From the NCBI GenBank assembly GCA_035606695.1, contig DATNEW010000031.1:186001-250000 (forward strand): a DNA stretch of 64,000 nucleotides, written 5' to 3'. Both the position numbers and the translations under genes were made by a program. The DNA comes from Gemmatimonadaceae bacterium (GTDB taxonomy: Bacteria; Gemmatimonadota; Gemmatimonadetes; Gemmatimonadales; Gemmatimonadaceae). Position 1 is the stretch's first letter; each line of letters starts with the position of its first letter. Shown here piece by piece: positions 17,909 to 29,648 of the stretch. The notes under the pieces are model-generated. The model was not told the origin of the DNA and made no database searches. It saw only the letters and a program-made list of their open reading frames with translations.

Positions 17909-19666
17909 ATGCGTATTTCACGAATTTCGTTCGCGGCGGCGACGCTCTCGACGCTCGCTACGCTCGTCGCGGTGTCATCAGCACATGCTCAACGCGGCGG
18001 GTTCGGCGGCGGTGCGCCGCAACAACCCGCATATCCCGATCCGCCGGCGCTGTCGTTTCCAACCGACGATCCGATCATCAAGCAGATCTGGACGATGGGC
18101 ATGGACAACTCGCATGTGAAGCAGTTGTCCCAGGTGTTGTTCGATTCGCTCGGACCTCGCCTCATGGGCGCGCCGAACACCAAGGCCGCGCAGGACTGGT
18201 TGGTCAAGACGTACGCGGGCTGGGGCATCAGCGCGAAGCTCGAGAACTACGGCACGTGGCGCGGCTGGGTGCGCGGACCGTCACACATCGATCTGCTCAC
18301 GCCGCGCGTGCGGACGCTCGAGGGACAGATGGTCGGCTACAGCCCCGGCACCGGTGGCAAGAATGTCGATGCGCAGCCGATCGTGCTGCCGCAGTTCGCG
18401 GACAGCAACGCGTTCGTGAAGTGGCTGCCGAACGCCAAGGGCAAGCTCGTGATGGTGTCGGCGCCGCATGAGACCTGTCGCCCGAATCGCGAATGGACGG
18501 CGTACAGCTATCCGCAGGAGATCGCGCGCAAGGACAGCGTGCAGCGCGAGCTCGCGGCGGGCTTCGGCGGACGCGGAAGCACCCGCGGCACCGGCTACTT
18601 CGTTTCACTCGGCGGCGGCTCGTTGAGCCAGCGCCTGGACCAGGCAGGTGTCGCGGGCCTGATCACGTCGCGGCCGAAGGACGAGATCGGCACGATGGAA
18701 GTCTTCGAGACGTACAGCACGCACGTGCCGACGATCGCGCTGAGCTGCGAGGATTATGGGCTCGTGTATCGTCTGACCGAAAACAATCAGCATCCGACGC
18801 TGCGTCTCAATCTCGAGGGTCGCCTGCTCGGCGAGCAGCCGGTGTACAACGCCATCGCGACTATTCCCGGCAGCTCCAGGGCGAACGAGTATGTGCTGCT
18901 CTCGTCGCACTTCGACTCGTGGGACGGCTCGTCGGGCGCCACGGACAACGGCACGGGCACGATCACGATGCTCGAGGCCATGAGAATTCTCAAACAAGTG
19001 CTGCCGCATCCGCAGCGCACGATCATCGCCGGCCACTGGACCGGTGAAGAGGAAGGTGAGGTTGGCTCGGCCGCGTATGCAAAGGATCATCCGGACGTCG
19101 TGAAGCATCTGCAGGGCGTCTTCAACCAGGACAACGGCACGGGGCGCGTGATTCGTGTCGGCGCGGGCGGGTTGCCGAGCGGGGCGGAGCATCTCACGCA
19201 GTGGTTGAGCAAGCTGCCGAACGTATTTCAGCAGCAGGTTGGCTTCACGGGCGCGCCGGTCGCGCCGGGTGGCCCGGCCGGCGGCGGCAGCGACGATTAC
19301 TCGTTCACGTGCTATGGGGCGCCGACGTTCGGCTTGGGGGCGCTGAGCTGGGATTACAACAACGTCACCTGGCATACCGAGCGCGACACGTATGATAAAG
19401 TTGTATTTGACGATCTCAAATCAAACGCGACGTTGACGGCGATGCTCGCGTACCTCGCGTCGGAGGACGCGTCGCACGTGACGCCGATCAATCCGGATTC
19501 GGCGCGCGCCGCGATGCAGGTGGTGTTGGATTCGATCGCGCGCGTCGGCGGCGGCAACAATGCGCCGGCGGCGGGTGGGCGTGGCGGACGTGGGTTCGGT
19601 GGCCCGCGTTTGTGGCCCAAGTGCGAGGACGTGCCGCGGACGACGAAGCCGCGTCTCGGCGGCTGA
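17909..19666 (+). CDS. Secreted M28-family zinc aminopeptidase
   Basis: 585 residues with a signal peptide (MRISRISFAAATLSTLATLVAVSSAHAQ), so it works in the periplasm or outside. Dizinc ligands of M28 are visible: SSHFDSWD (His), GATDNGTGT (bridging Asp), WTGEEEGEVGS (catalytic and ligand Glu), FNQDNGTG (Asp) and WHTERDTYDKV (last His). A PA-like insert sits between the N-terminus and the catalytic part (VLPQFADSNAFVKWL...AGVAGLITSRP). The family removes N-terminal residues from peptides or splits dipeptides. It is the last gene of the cupin-DinB-M28 operon. The Gly/Arg-rich tail is followed by a palindromic repeat. Confidence 0.92.
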   Translation: MRISRISFAAATLSTLATLVAVSSAHAQRGGFGGGAPQQPAYPDPPALSFPTDDPIIKQIWTMGMDNSHVKQLSQVLFDSLGPRLMGAPNTKAAQDWLVKTYAGWGISAKLENYGTWRGWVRGPSHIDLLTPRVRTLEGQMVGYSPGTGGKNVDAQPIVLPQFADSNAFVKWLPNAKGKLVMVSAPHETCRPNREWTAYSYPQEIARKDSVQRELAAGFGGRGSTRGTGYFVSLGGGSLSQRLDQAGVAGLITSRPKDEIGTMEVFETYSTHVPTIALSCEDYGLVYRLTENNQHPTLRLNLEGRLLGEQPVYNAIATIPGSSRANEYVLLSSHFDSWDGSSGATDNGTGTITMLEAMRILKQVLPHPQRTIIAGHWTGEEEGEVGSAAYAKDHPDVVKHLQGVFNQDNGTGRVIRVGAGGLPSGAEHLTQWLSKLPNVFQQQVGFTGAPVAPGGPAGGGSDDYSFTCYGAPTFGLGALSWDYNNVTWHTERDTYDKVVFDDLKSNATLTAMLAYLASEDASHVTPINPDSARAAMQVVLDSIARVGGGNNAPAAGGRGGRGFGGPRLWPKCEDVPRTTKPRLGG

Positions 19667-19670
19667 GGCG

Positions 19671-19858
19671 TCGTCATCGCGAGGAGCGTAGCGAGATTGT
19701 CATCCCGAGGAGCGTAAGCGAGGCCGTCATCCCGAGGAGCGTAAGCGACGAGGGATCTTTCCTCCTGATAGGGGGCCCTCTATCGGGATGAAAGATCCCT
19801 CGCTGCGCTCGGGATGACAGTGGGGCGCTCGGGATGACAGTGGGGCGCTCGGGATGAT
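19671..19858. repeat. Dispersed palindromic intergenic repeat, copy b, with tandemly multiplied ends
   Basis: On the left, three tandem copies of GTCATC-(C/G)CGAGGAGCGTA occur; on the right, the unit CGCTCGGGATGACAGTGGGG repeats every 20 bp (two full copies and a partial). Between them, arms 19749-19760 and 19791-19802 pair perfectly over 12 bp (CGAGGGATCTTT), enclosing a second stem GATAG/CTATC. It fills the whole gap between the M28 peptidase and the convergent MarC gene, so it may end both transcripts. Confidence 0.8.
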
Positions 19859-19860
19859 AA

Positions 19861-20520
19861 CTAATGAATCTTCAGGGCGTCCCGCACTCCGGTGAGCACG
19901 AACTGCACGGCGATGGCCGCGAGCAGGAGTCCCATGATGCGTGTCATGACACGAATGCCCGTCTGCCCCATGCGCAGCACGACGCGTTCGCCGACGCGCA
20001 GGACGACGAGTGAGATCGCCATCGTCGCGACGATCGCCGCGAGCACGACGATCTTTTCGCCGACGGCCTGCGCCTGACCGGCGAGCACGATGATGGTCGA
20101 GATCGCGCCGGGGCCGGCGAGCATCGGCATCGCGAGCGGCGTCACCGCGACGTCTTCCTTCACCGCGCCTTCGGCAATCTCCGGTCGGCTCTCCTGCGTG
20201 CGCCGCTCGCCGTGCAGCATGTCCATCGCCACGACCCAGAGGATCAAGCCGCCCGCGATGCGGAACGCCTCGATCGTGATGCCGAAGATGCGAAAGATGA
20301 GCGTGCCGCCGAGCGCGAAGGCGATGAGAATGAGGCCGGCGGCAATGCAGGCGCGGCGCGCCGTGATCGCGCGCTGCCCCGTCGTCTGGTCTCGCGTGAT
20401 CACCAGGTAGGTGGGGATCACGGCGATGGGATCGACGATGAACAGAATGGCGGTGAGCGTGACGAGCGCGAACTGACCGAGATTGGCCATGGTGACGGTG
20501 GAAGCTATCACCGCCGTCAC
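19861..20520 (-). CDS. MarC-family integral membrane protein
   Basis: 219 residues with six hydrophobic segments in the MarC pattern: FALVTLTAILFIVDPIAVIPTYLVIT (the conserved DPI/P motif), ACIAAGLILIAFALGGTLIF, FRIAGGLILWVVAMDML, VTPLAMPMLAGPGAISTIIVLAG (the second conserved Pro-Gly motif), IVVLAAIVATMAISLVVL and IMGLLLAAIAVQFVLTGV. The role of the family is not settled; the old link to multiple antibiotic resistance was withdrawn. I used the GTG at 20520, with GAGGTGA about 11 bases upstream; an ATG at 20490 would remove ten residues. Convergent with the M28 gene. Confidence 0.88.
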   Translation of the reverse strand: MTAVIASTVTMANLGQFALVTLTAILFIVDPIAVIPTYLVITRDQTTGQRAITARRACIAAGLILIAFALGGTLIFRIFGITIEAFRIAGGLILWVVAMDMLHGERRTQESRPEIAEGAVKEDVAVTPLAMPMLAGPGAISTIIVLAGQAQAVGEKIVVLAAIVATMAISLVVLRVGERVVLRMGQTGIRVMTRIMGLLLAAIAVQFVLTGVRDALKIH

Positions 20521-20567
20521 CGTCTCGCGCTCGTCACCTCACGGTGATCGTCTTACGACTGACGTGA

Positions 20568-21146
20568 TTACAGCGAGACCGTCGCCGCCGCGTCGGTGGA
20601 CGACGTCGAGGTCGGATCGTTCGGGTCCGTGGTCGTCGTCGACGATGAGAGCGATGCAAACGCCGTCTCGAGCGCCGACTTCATACCACCACCGCCGCCG
20701 TGGTGATGGTGGTGGTGATGCCCCGGCGCCTTCTGCGTGCCGCTGGTCGCGCTCGAGGAGCTCTGCGTCGTCTGATCCTGTGCATCCGCCTGCAACTTCG
20801 TGAGCGCCGCCTGCGCGCCCGAGGTGTCGCCGGACTGCACGGCCTGGAACAACGAATCGAGATCGGTCTGCTGCGGCGAGGTTGAGGAGGAGGACGATGA
20901 CGGTGCGCTGTAGGACGCGGAGCCGCCGAGGTCGGACTGGAGCGTGCTCAAGGCCGACTGCGCGGACGTCATGTCGCCGGACTTGACCGCCTCGAGGAGC
21001 GACGCGAAGTCGCCGCGGAAACTGTCCTTGGCGCCGACGCGTGACGTGCTCGAGTCGCTGGCGCTATCGCGTGAACCGCCGACGGCGCCCGTGCTGACCG
21101 GCGCGACGAAGCCGACCGGCCGCGACGTGATGCTGCTGATGCTCAT
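20568..21146 (-). CDS. Low-complexity protein with two helical repeats and a natural His7-Gly5 run
   Basis: 192 residues, no signal peptide, not a family I can name. Residues 46-73 and 95-122 are two copies of one helical unit: DFASLLEAVKSGDMTSAQSALSTLQ and DLDSLFQAVQSGDTSGAQAALTKLQ (pattern F-x2-L-x2-AV-x-SGD-x3-AQ-x-AL-x2-LQ). Ser/Thr-rich linkers surround them. Residues 143-149 are seven His followed by five Gly, then a third short helix (MKSALETAFASL). Similar repeat-and-His proteins occur as uncharacterised genes in several bacteria. The run could bind metal. GGGGTGG lies just upstream of the ATG, and the leader contains a G-rich stem-loop. Confidence 0.65.
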   Translation of the reverse strand: MSISSITSRPVGFVAPVSTGAVGGSRDSASDSSTSRVGAKDSFRGDFASLLEAVKSGDMTSAQSALSTLQSDLGGSASYSAPSSSSSSTSPQQTDLDSLFQAVQSGDTSGAQAALTKLQADAQDQTTQSSSSATSGTQKAPGHHHHHHHGGGGGMKSALETAFASLSSSTTTTDPNDPTSTSSTDAAATVSL

Positions 21147-21177
21147 GTGCCACCCCAGATGGAGTTGAAGCGTGAGG

Positions 21178-21220
21178 GATCGGCCGGGGGTGGTGGGAGG
21201 GGGAGGGGGGACGGCCGATC
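21178..21220. promoter_or_regulatory. Inverted repeat enclosing a G-tract cluster (possible G-quadruplex)
   Basis: GATCGGCCG at 21178-21186 and its exact complement at 21212-21220 form a 9-bp stem. The enclosed sequence has G runs of 5, 2, 3, 5 and 6 separated by single T or A, which satisfies the usual four-tract quadruplex pattern on the plus strand. It lies 32-74 bp upstream of the His-run gene, so it is in that gene's promoter or leader; the transcript itself would carry the C-rich strand. Confidence 0.5.
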
Positions 21221-21304
21221 TCGAAAGGGAAGTTCAGGTACGATGAGTATCGGCAGGGTGCGCAAATACTTTAGCGATGCGCTGAAATCGTTCCAGTCAA
21301 ACGC

Positions 21305-23287
21305 CTAAAACCTAAACAAGGGGACATCGACCGCGACAAAGGCGCCGCCGCGCGCTACGTTCATGCGCGCGCCCGTGAGCTCGTTCTTGCGCAACCCTCC
21401 GACGTACTGTGCACCGAGTCCCACGCTAATCGGATAGCGCTGAGTGATTCCAAACACGGCGTACGCCCCCGGCGCAACAATCTGCGCGAACGTCACGTGG
21501 GGCACGGCATCGGCGCTCGCGGCGTCCTTGCCGAAGCGATAGCTCGCGACGGTGCCGAGATCGATCAACGGGACGAATAGCGACAACGATCCATTCGAGC
21601 GGCCGAACGGCCAACTTAACTCGAAGCCGACAGGAACGACGGCGCCGGCGTAGCCGGCGGCTCCCTGATTCGATCCTGGCCCAAACGCGTTCTCAACGCC
21701 GGCGACCGCGCCGACATAACTGTTGATGCCGAATGCGAACGACGCGTCTGTCCCAGTTCGTGCCCGCTTGGTACGGAACGAGGTAACTGGCACTGCCGCG
21801 GCGTTCAATGCCGACGACACGTCTGCCGGCGTCTTGGCCGACGCGAGCGCCGACGCAAAGCTGAGGATCCGCACGCGTTGCGGCGAAAACACCGGAGTCG
21901 ACAGTTGTCGCGCCAGCGCGCTCACGAGCGTCTGGGCCGCCGTGACGTACTCCTGAGCCGCGATCGCGGCCTCGGCGTGCGAGAGATCGGAGAGCAGATC
22001 GAGAACGCCCTGCACTTGATGCTGCGCGTTTGCGTCGCCGACGAGCGGCGCAACGGCTCCGACGAACTGCACCGCGGCCGCCGTGATTTGCGCGGCGACG
22101 CCGAGCGCCGCGTCGCCGGAGCCGGCCGCCTTCAGTCGCTCGACACCGTTGCGCACAGCGGTATCCACGTCGGCCAGCGCCATACCAAGCGGCGCGATTC
22201 TCGCCACATAATTCTTCACGAGACCGTCGGTGACGACGGATTGTGGCAACGCTTGAGAATCGATGAGCTCACGCAGAAGCACACCAACGGCGAGCTGGCG
22301 CTCGTAGGGGTCGGTTCGCACGGCCTGAAGCAACTCGGCGCCTCCGTTCCGATACTCACGTGCCATGATTCCACCCGTAACGAGGGCGGCGCGAAGCCGG
22401 TCGTCGACGATGTCAGTTGTTTGCAACTCTGCTAAGTGCGCCAGCGCCGCCAGCGTCGGCTCACCATCAGTCAGTCCATGCAAGCGCATGGCGATGCTGT
22501 GCGCGTCGTGCACCCACGGCTTCGCCGTGGGCCAAGCCGCTGATGCCACCGGGTCCTTCAACTCGGCGACGATGTCTCCGACCAGATCGGGGTCGAGCGC
22601 GTTGACGGGAAGCGCCTGCACATCTGCGCGGAACGCCGCGCGCAACGTCGGAACAAGTTGACTCGCGGCGACCGCGTCGAGATTCGCCATCGCCGTGTAC
22701 GTGGACGCGAAGAGTAATCTGAGCACGGCATCGTTCTTGAGGCGTTCTCGCAAGTCGGCGAAAAACGAGATGACCAACTCGTCCTTGGCGCGTTGCACGA
22801 TGAAATCGCTGATACCGGCGATGATTGTCGCTTCCGACGGCAAGCCTCCGCCCATTGAGGTTACATCGTCGACCAACTGTTGGTTGAATCGGTTCTGTTG
22901 GTTGCGGTTCGCTTTGGCCGCGAGCGTGTTGGCGGCGAAGTACACCATGTACACCGCGTCGGCACTCGGGATGCCGAGCCTGCCTCCGCTGACCGGGAAA
23001 TACGGCGCCCCGCATCCTCGGCGCTGCGTGGTCGCACACACGGGATCATCGAGGAACTCGAAGACCAACTCCACGCTGTCTTTCTCGACATGCGCGGCCA
23101 CGAGGTCAGATTCGAGGTGGCCATTCGCGACCCGATCCCGTCGGATGAACTCGAGCTGCCTGATTTCCTCGATATACGGCACCAGTTGCGCCCGCGATCG
23201 CAGCCGGGGCAGCGGCTCAGCCGCCAGCGGTCTGCCTCCGAGGAGAGAAAGAGCACTAATGCATGCGGCTCGGCAGGTGATCGTCAT
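21305..23287 (-). CDS. Unknown exported protein, possibly outer-membrane associated
   Basis: 660 residues from the ATG at 23287, which precedes a short hydrophobic signal-like stretch (MTITCRAACISALSLLGGRPLAAE); the open frame upstream to 23533 overlaps the next gene and looks non-coding. I do not recognise a family. The first ~500 residues are mostly helical (many Ala-rich amphipathic segments, few Gly). The last ~130 residues change to beta-type sequence (FAFGINSYVGAVAGVENAF, AGAVVPVGFELSWPFG, SLSLFVPLIDLGTVASYRFG, YPISVGLGAQYVGG) and end in VAVDVPLFRF, with a terminal Phe as in outer-membrane strands. A helical periplasmic domain with a small C-terminal barrel is my reading. Confidence 0.55.
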   Translation of the reverse strand: MTITCRAACISALSLLGGRPLAAEPLPRLRSRAQLVPYIEEIRQLEFIRRDRVANGHLESDLVAAHVEKDSVELVFEFLDDPVCATTQRRGCGAPYFPVSGGRLGIPSADAVYMVYFAANTLAAKANRNQQNRFNQQLVDDVTSMGGGLPSEATIIAGISDFIVQRAKDELVISFFADLRERLKNDAVLRLLFASTYTAMANLDAVAASQLVPTLRAAFRADVQALPVNALDPDLVGDIVAELKDPVASAAWPTAKPWVHDAHSIAMRLHGLTDGEPTLAALAHLAELQTTDIVDDRLRAALVTGGIMAREYRNGGAELLQAVRTDPYERQLAVGVLLRELIDSQALPQSVVTDGLVKNYVARIAPLGMALADVDTAVRNGVERLKAAGSGDAALGVAAQITAAAVQFVGAVAPLVGDANAQHQVQGVLDLLSDLSHAEAAIAAQEYVTAAQTLVSALARQLSTPVFSPQRVRILSFASALASAKTPADVSSALNAAAVPVTSFRTKRARTGTDASFAFGINSYVGAVAGVENAFGPGSNQGAAGYAGAVVPVGFELSWPFGRSNGSLSLFVPLIDLGTVASYRFGKDAASADAVPHVTFAQIVAPGAYAVFGITQRYPISVGLGAQYVGGLRKNELTGARMNVARGGAFVAVDVPLFRF

Positions 23288-23397
23288 GGCTCGGCGTGTG
23301 GAGGAAAACCAACGCCCACAGCCTAAGGGCCGTTTGAAGGCTCGTAAATGGGATATTCCGCCAGTCTCATTAAAGACTGCTAATGTAGCCCATTCCC

Positions 23398-26048
<2,651 letters not shown>

Positions 26049-26052
<4 letters not shown>

Positions 26053-26750
26053 ACCGTTTCGGGGCGCTTCACGACATAGGTGCTGACCAGCTTGTCATGC
26101 CAGCACTGGCGGTCCTTGTCGACGAAGATCCACAGCAGGCCGAGGCAGAAGACCATGTGCGAGATGATGAGCTTCCCGATCCACTCGCGCACGAACATGC
26201 GGCCGAATCCGGCGACGTGGCCGTCCTCGTTGATGACGTCCATGCCGAGCAGGTTTTTGGCTGGCGTGGTTCCGCGCGAGAAGAGCACGCCCGACCAGAC
26301 GATGTAGGCCAGGGTGAGCGCGGCGGCAGCGATGACCGCGGCCATGCCACCGCCCGACCATGCGACGACAGTGACGAGGGCGCCGATGCTCGTGAACGGA
26401 AGAATCCAATCGAGCAGGTACGCGCCCAGGCGTCGCCCCGGCGAAGCGAGAGTGCCGAACACGCCAGGAATCGCCGAGGCATGACACGCGCCGCACCACT
26501 TCGATTCGGGCGCGAGCGGAATGCCGCACGACCGGCACGCGCGCGTCGTCGGCGCCGTGTAGGCATTCGGGATGGGCTGCATCGGTTGCGGTGCGCGAAG
26601 CAGCGTATCCACCGTACTCCAGGTGGTCGAGCCCTCGGCGAAGAGCGGTGAGCTCCCGTTCAATTTGCCGTCGCGATACAGTGCCATGACCTGGTCGGCG
26701 CTGAGTGGTCCGACCGGCTTGCTGTCCGCGTCTGCGTAGTAGTAGCCCAC
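26049..26750 (-). CDS. GYF_2/zinc-ribbon/RDD membrane protein
   Basis: 233 residues. I chose the GTG at 26750 because AGGAGA sits five bases upstream and the GYF_2 domain begins immediately ([17 protein letters not shown]...GSTTWSTVD); the frame continues to a TTG at 26810 without support. A double-Cys ribbon follows (CRSCG...CGACH), then an RDD domain with [31 protein letters not shown] and three or four TM helices. RDD proteins are poorly defined; some are transporters or membrane anchors. Its stop overlaps the GH63 start by ATGA, so the two are translationally coupled. Confidence 0.85.
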
Positions 26751-26755
26751 CGTGA

Positions 26756-26761
26756 TCTCCT
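26756..26761 (-). promoter_or_regulatory. Ribosome binding site deciding the GTG start of the RDD gene
   Basis: On the minus strand the sequence is AGGAGA, then five bases (TCACG), then GTG. This is one of the strongest Shine-Dalgarno matches in the window and it supports the short form of the protein over the longer frame. Confidence 0.7.
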
Positions 26762-26904
26762 GGACAAATTCGTCGCCGCAGACGCTAGCGTCCGTGCAGC
26801 GGTTCGGCAAGAAGGAAGGTTCCCATGAGAGGCGAAGGATGACAACACCGCCGCACCGGCATTAGCATCAGTGTGCTTCCTCCCGACTCACTTTTTCTCG
26901 CTCG

Positions 26905-28374
26905 ATGAGATCCGTGCCCACTCCGCGCCATCTCCGACTCTCGATCGCCGCGTTGATTGCGGTCGCGTCAGCCGCTTCAGCCGCGTCCGCGCAATCGTCC
27001 ACGCTCACGCCGCGCCAGCGCCTGGCCCACGACGTGTACTTCGAGCTCGTCTCGATCAACACCGTCGATTCCGTCGGCTCCGTGACCAAGGCGGTCGAGG
27101 CGATGGCGGCGCGCTTTCGCGCGGCGGGCTTTCCCGACTCCGATGTGAAAGTGCTCATACCGCCCGGCAAGCCGACGAAGGGCAACCTCGTCGTGCGATA
27201 CCACGGCCGCGGCGGAGCGACAGCAGGCAAACCGATTCTCGAGCTCGCGCACCTCGACGTCGTGGCGGCGCTGCGCAGCGATTGGCCGCGCGATCCGTTC
27301 ACGCCCGTCGAGGAGAACGGCTTCTTCCTTGGCCGCGGCGTGAGCGACGACAAGGCGATGGCGTCGATCTTCGTCGCCAACATGCTGTCGTGGAAGCAGG
27401 AAGGCTTCGTCCCGCAGCGCGACGTCATTCTCGCGCTCACCGCCGACGAGGAAGGCGGCAGCGCGAACGGCGCGCATTGGCTCGTCGACCAGCACAAGGA
27501 TCTCATCGACGCCGCGTTCGCGATCAACGAAGGCGGCGGCGGAACGCTCGACGGCAAAGGCATGGACGTGAAGCCGCTCTTCAATTCGATTCAGGCGGCC
27601 GAAAAGGTGTATGTCGATTTCACGCTCACCGCCACGAACCCGGGCGGCCACTCCAGCGTGCCGCGTCCCGACAACGCGATCTACGAGCTCGCCAACGCGC
27701 TCGGTCGCGTGGCGAAGTACAGCTTTCCCGTCGAGCTGAATCCGACGACGCGCGGCTTTTTCGCGCAGACGGCGAAAGTCGAGAAACCGGCGATCGCCGC
27801 GGCCATGCGCGCCATTGTGAAGAATCCGAAGGATGCAAGCGCGTCGGCGATTCTGTCGAAGGATCCGCGGTACAACTCCACACTGCGCACGACGTGCGTC
27901 GCGACGCGACTGGCCGGCGGCCACGCCTACAACGCGCTGCCGCAGTCCGCGACGGCGAACGTGAACTGCCGCATGGTGCCGACGACCACGCTCGACAACG
28001 TGCGCTCGACGCTCGCGCGCGTGATCGGCGATACCGGCATCAAGATCACGCTCACGCAAAAGAACGAGGCGCCGCGCTTCCCGACGTCGACGCTGGCGAT
28101 CGATCCGCAGCTGCTGAACGCCGCCACCGACATCACGCATCAAATGTTCGGCGGCATTCCGGTCGTGCCGGTGATGTCCACGGGCGCCACCGACAGCCAT
28201 TGGCTGCGTGAGGCAGGCATTCCGTCATACGGCGTCTCGGGACTTTTCTCACTCCCCGGCGAAACGAACGCGCACGGCCGCGACGAGAAGCTGCGCGTCA
28301 AATCGTACTACGACGGGCTGGAGTTCCTCGACAAGCTGGTACGTCGTCTGTCGGCCTCGCAGACGACGATGTGA
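26905..28374 (+). CDS. Secreted M20-family zinc peptidase
   Basis: 489 residues with a signal peptide (MRSVPTPRHLRLSIAALIAVASAASAASAQ). Dizinc site residues: His116 and Asp118 (LAHLDVV), Asp148 (GVSDDKA), Glu182/183 (ADEEGGS), Glu209 (INEGGGG) and a His in ATDSHWLR near the C-terminus. The dimerisation domain carries ATNPGGHSSVPRPDNAIY. It belongs to the carboxypeptidase/dipeptidase-like M20 branch and probably acts on peptides in the periplasm. The next gene, an amidase, begins within its stop codon (TGATG), so both form an operon. Confidence 0.93.
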   Translation: MRSVPTPRHLRLSIAALIAVASAASAASAQSSTLTPRQRLAHDVYFELVSINTVDSVGSVTKAVEAMAARFRAAGFPDSDVKVLIPPGKPTKGNLVVRYHGRGGATAGKPILELAHLDVVAALRSDWPRDPFTPVEENGFFLGRGVSDDKAMASIFVANMLSWKQEGFVPQRDVILALTADEEGGSANGAHWLVDQHKDLIDAAFAINEGGGGTLDGKGMDVKPLFNSIQAAEKVYVDFTLTATNPGGHSSVPRPDNAIYELANALGRVAKYSFPVELNPTTRGFFAQTAKVEKPAIAAAMRAIVKNPKDASASAILSKDPRYNSTLRTTCVATRLAGGHAYNALPQSATANVNCRMVPTTTLDNVRSTLARVIGDTGIKITLTQKNEAPRFPTSTLAIDPQLLNAATDITHQMFGGIPVVPVMSTGATDSHWLREAGIPSYGVSGLFSLPGETNAHGRDEKLRVKSYYDGLEFLDKLVRRLSASQTTM

Positions 28375-29648
28375 TGTCGATGGGTACTCCAATTGAAAAC
28401 GTCGAAGAGGCGCTGTCGGCGATCGCAACACACGGGCGTCGCACGAATGCGTTCATTCTCGTCGATGCCGAAGCCGCTCGCAGTGCGGCACGAGCAACGA
28501 GTCGCGGCCCGCTCGCCGGGATGACGATCTCGATCAAGGATCTCATCGACATCGAAGGGCAACCGACGACGGCCGGGTCGCGCGTGCGCGACGGGCACGT
28601 CGCCGAGCATGACGCGCCAGTGGTGCAGCGGCTGCGCAACGCCGGCGCGATACTCATCGGCAAAACCAATCTGCACGAGTTCGCGTTCGGTACCACGAGC
28701 GAAGAATCGGCGTTCGGAGCCGTGCACAACCCGCTCGACGTCACGCGATCCGCCGGCGGCTCGAGCGGTGGCTCGGCGGCGGCGGTCGCCAGCGGCATGG
28801 GGCGAGCATCGATCGGCACGGATACCGGCGGCTCGATTCGCATTCCCGCGGCTGCCTGCGGAATCGTTGGCCTCAAGCCCTCGCTCGGCGAAGTACCGAC
28901 TGACGGCGTCGTCGCCTTGAGCACGACCTTCGATCACGTCGGTCCGATCACGCGCGACGTCGCCGATGCAGCGCTCATCTGGTCGGTGCTCGCCGAACAA
29001 CCCATGCCCGCGCTCGACCTCGGCCGCGCGCCGCGCCTTGGCCTGCTCGGCGGATACTTCACGAAGTTGCTCGAGCGCGACGTACGCAGCGCGTTTGATG
29101 CGGCGATCGAACGCCTGCGCCGCGAGGGCGCCACGACGGCGCCGCGTGAGCTCGCGCACGCCGATTCGATCGTGCCCGCGTACGTCAACATCTCGATGCC
29201 CGAGGCGGCGCACTGGCACGGAGCGGATATCGACGAACACGCGAATGACTATCAGCCGCCGGTGCTCGAGCGGCTGCATCGTGGCCGAACGATTCTCGCG
29301 GTGGATTACCTCGCGGCGTTCGACACGCGCGAGACGCTGCGCCGCGCGGTGGACGATCTGCTCGCCGATTGCGATGCGCTGGCGCTGCCGACGCTGCCGA
29401 TCATCCCGCCGTCGCACGGCCAGGTCGATGCGATGATGGGCAACGGCGAAACAATTCCGGTGCGCGCGGCGATGCTGCGATTGACGCAGCTCTTCAACAT
29501 CACGGGGCATCCGGCGATTTCGGTGCCGGTGCCGGTGAAAGGATTGCCCGTGGGACTTCAGCTGGTGGGACGGCGGGGGCGGACGGATGACTTGCTGCGG
29601 GTGGCGGCGAGGTGTGAAAGCCTGTTGCGTCATCCCGAGCGACCCTGA
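28374..29648 (+). CDS. Cytosolic amidase (GatA-like amidase-signature enzyme)
   Basis: 424 residues without a signal peptide. Catalytic triad: Lys in MTISIKDLIDIEG, cis-Ser in SAGGSSGGSAAAVASG and the nucleophile Ser in GTDTGGSIRIPAA; GIVGLKPSLGEVPTDGV and LSTTFDHVGPITRDVADAA complete the core. It hydrolyses an amide of unknown identity; the shorter length than true GatA (about 480) and lack of gatB/gatC argue against tRNA amidation. The start overlaps the M20 peptidase stop (TGATG); a GTG at 28371 is an alternative. The last codons and the stop come from a dispersed repeat (copy c). Confidence 0.9.
   Translation: MSMGTPIENVEEALSAIATHGRRTNAFILVDAEAARSAARATSRGPLAGMTISIKDLIDIEGQPTTAGSRVRDGHVAEHDAPVVQRLRNAGAILIGKTNLHEFAFGTTSEESAFGAVHNPLDVTRSAGGSSGGSAAAVASGMGRASIGTDTGGSIRIPAAACGIVGLKPSLGEVPTDGVVALSTTFDHVGPITRDVADAALIWSVLAEQPMPALDLGRAPRLGLLGGYFTKLLERDVRSAFDAAIERLRREGATTAPRELAHADSIVPAYVNISMPEAAHWHGADIDEHANDYQPPVLERLHRGRTILAVDYLAAFDTRETLRRAVDDLLADCDALALPTLPIIPPSHGQVDAMMGNGETIPVRAAMLRLTQLFNITGHPAISVPVPVKGLPVGLQLVGRRGRTDDLLRVAARCESLLRHPERP

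Noticed and set aside
20698-20718. The His7 run as a cloning-vector artefact
   Set aside because: It is internal, in genomic context, between related helical units, with no vector sequence around it.
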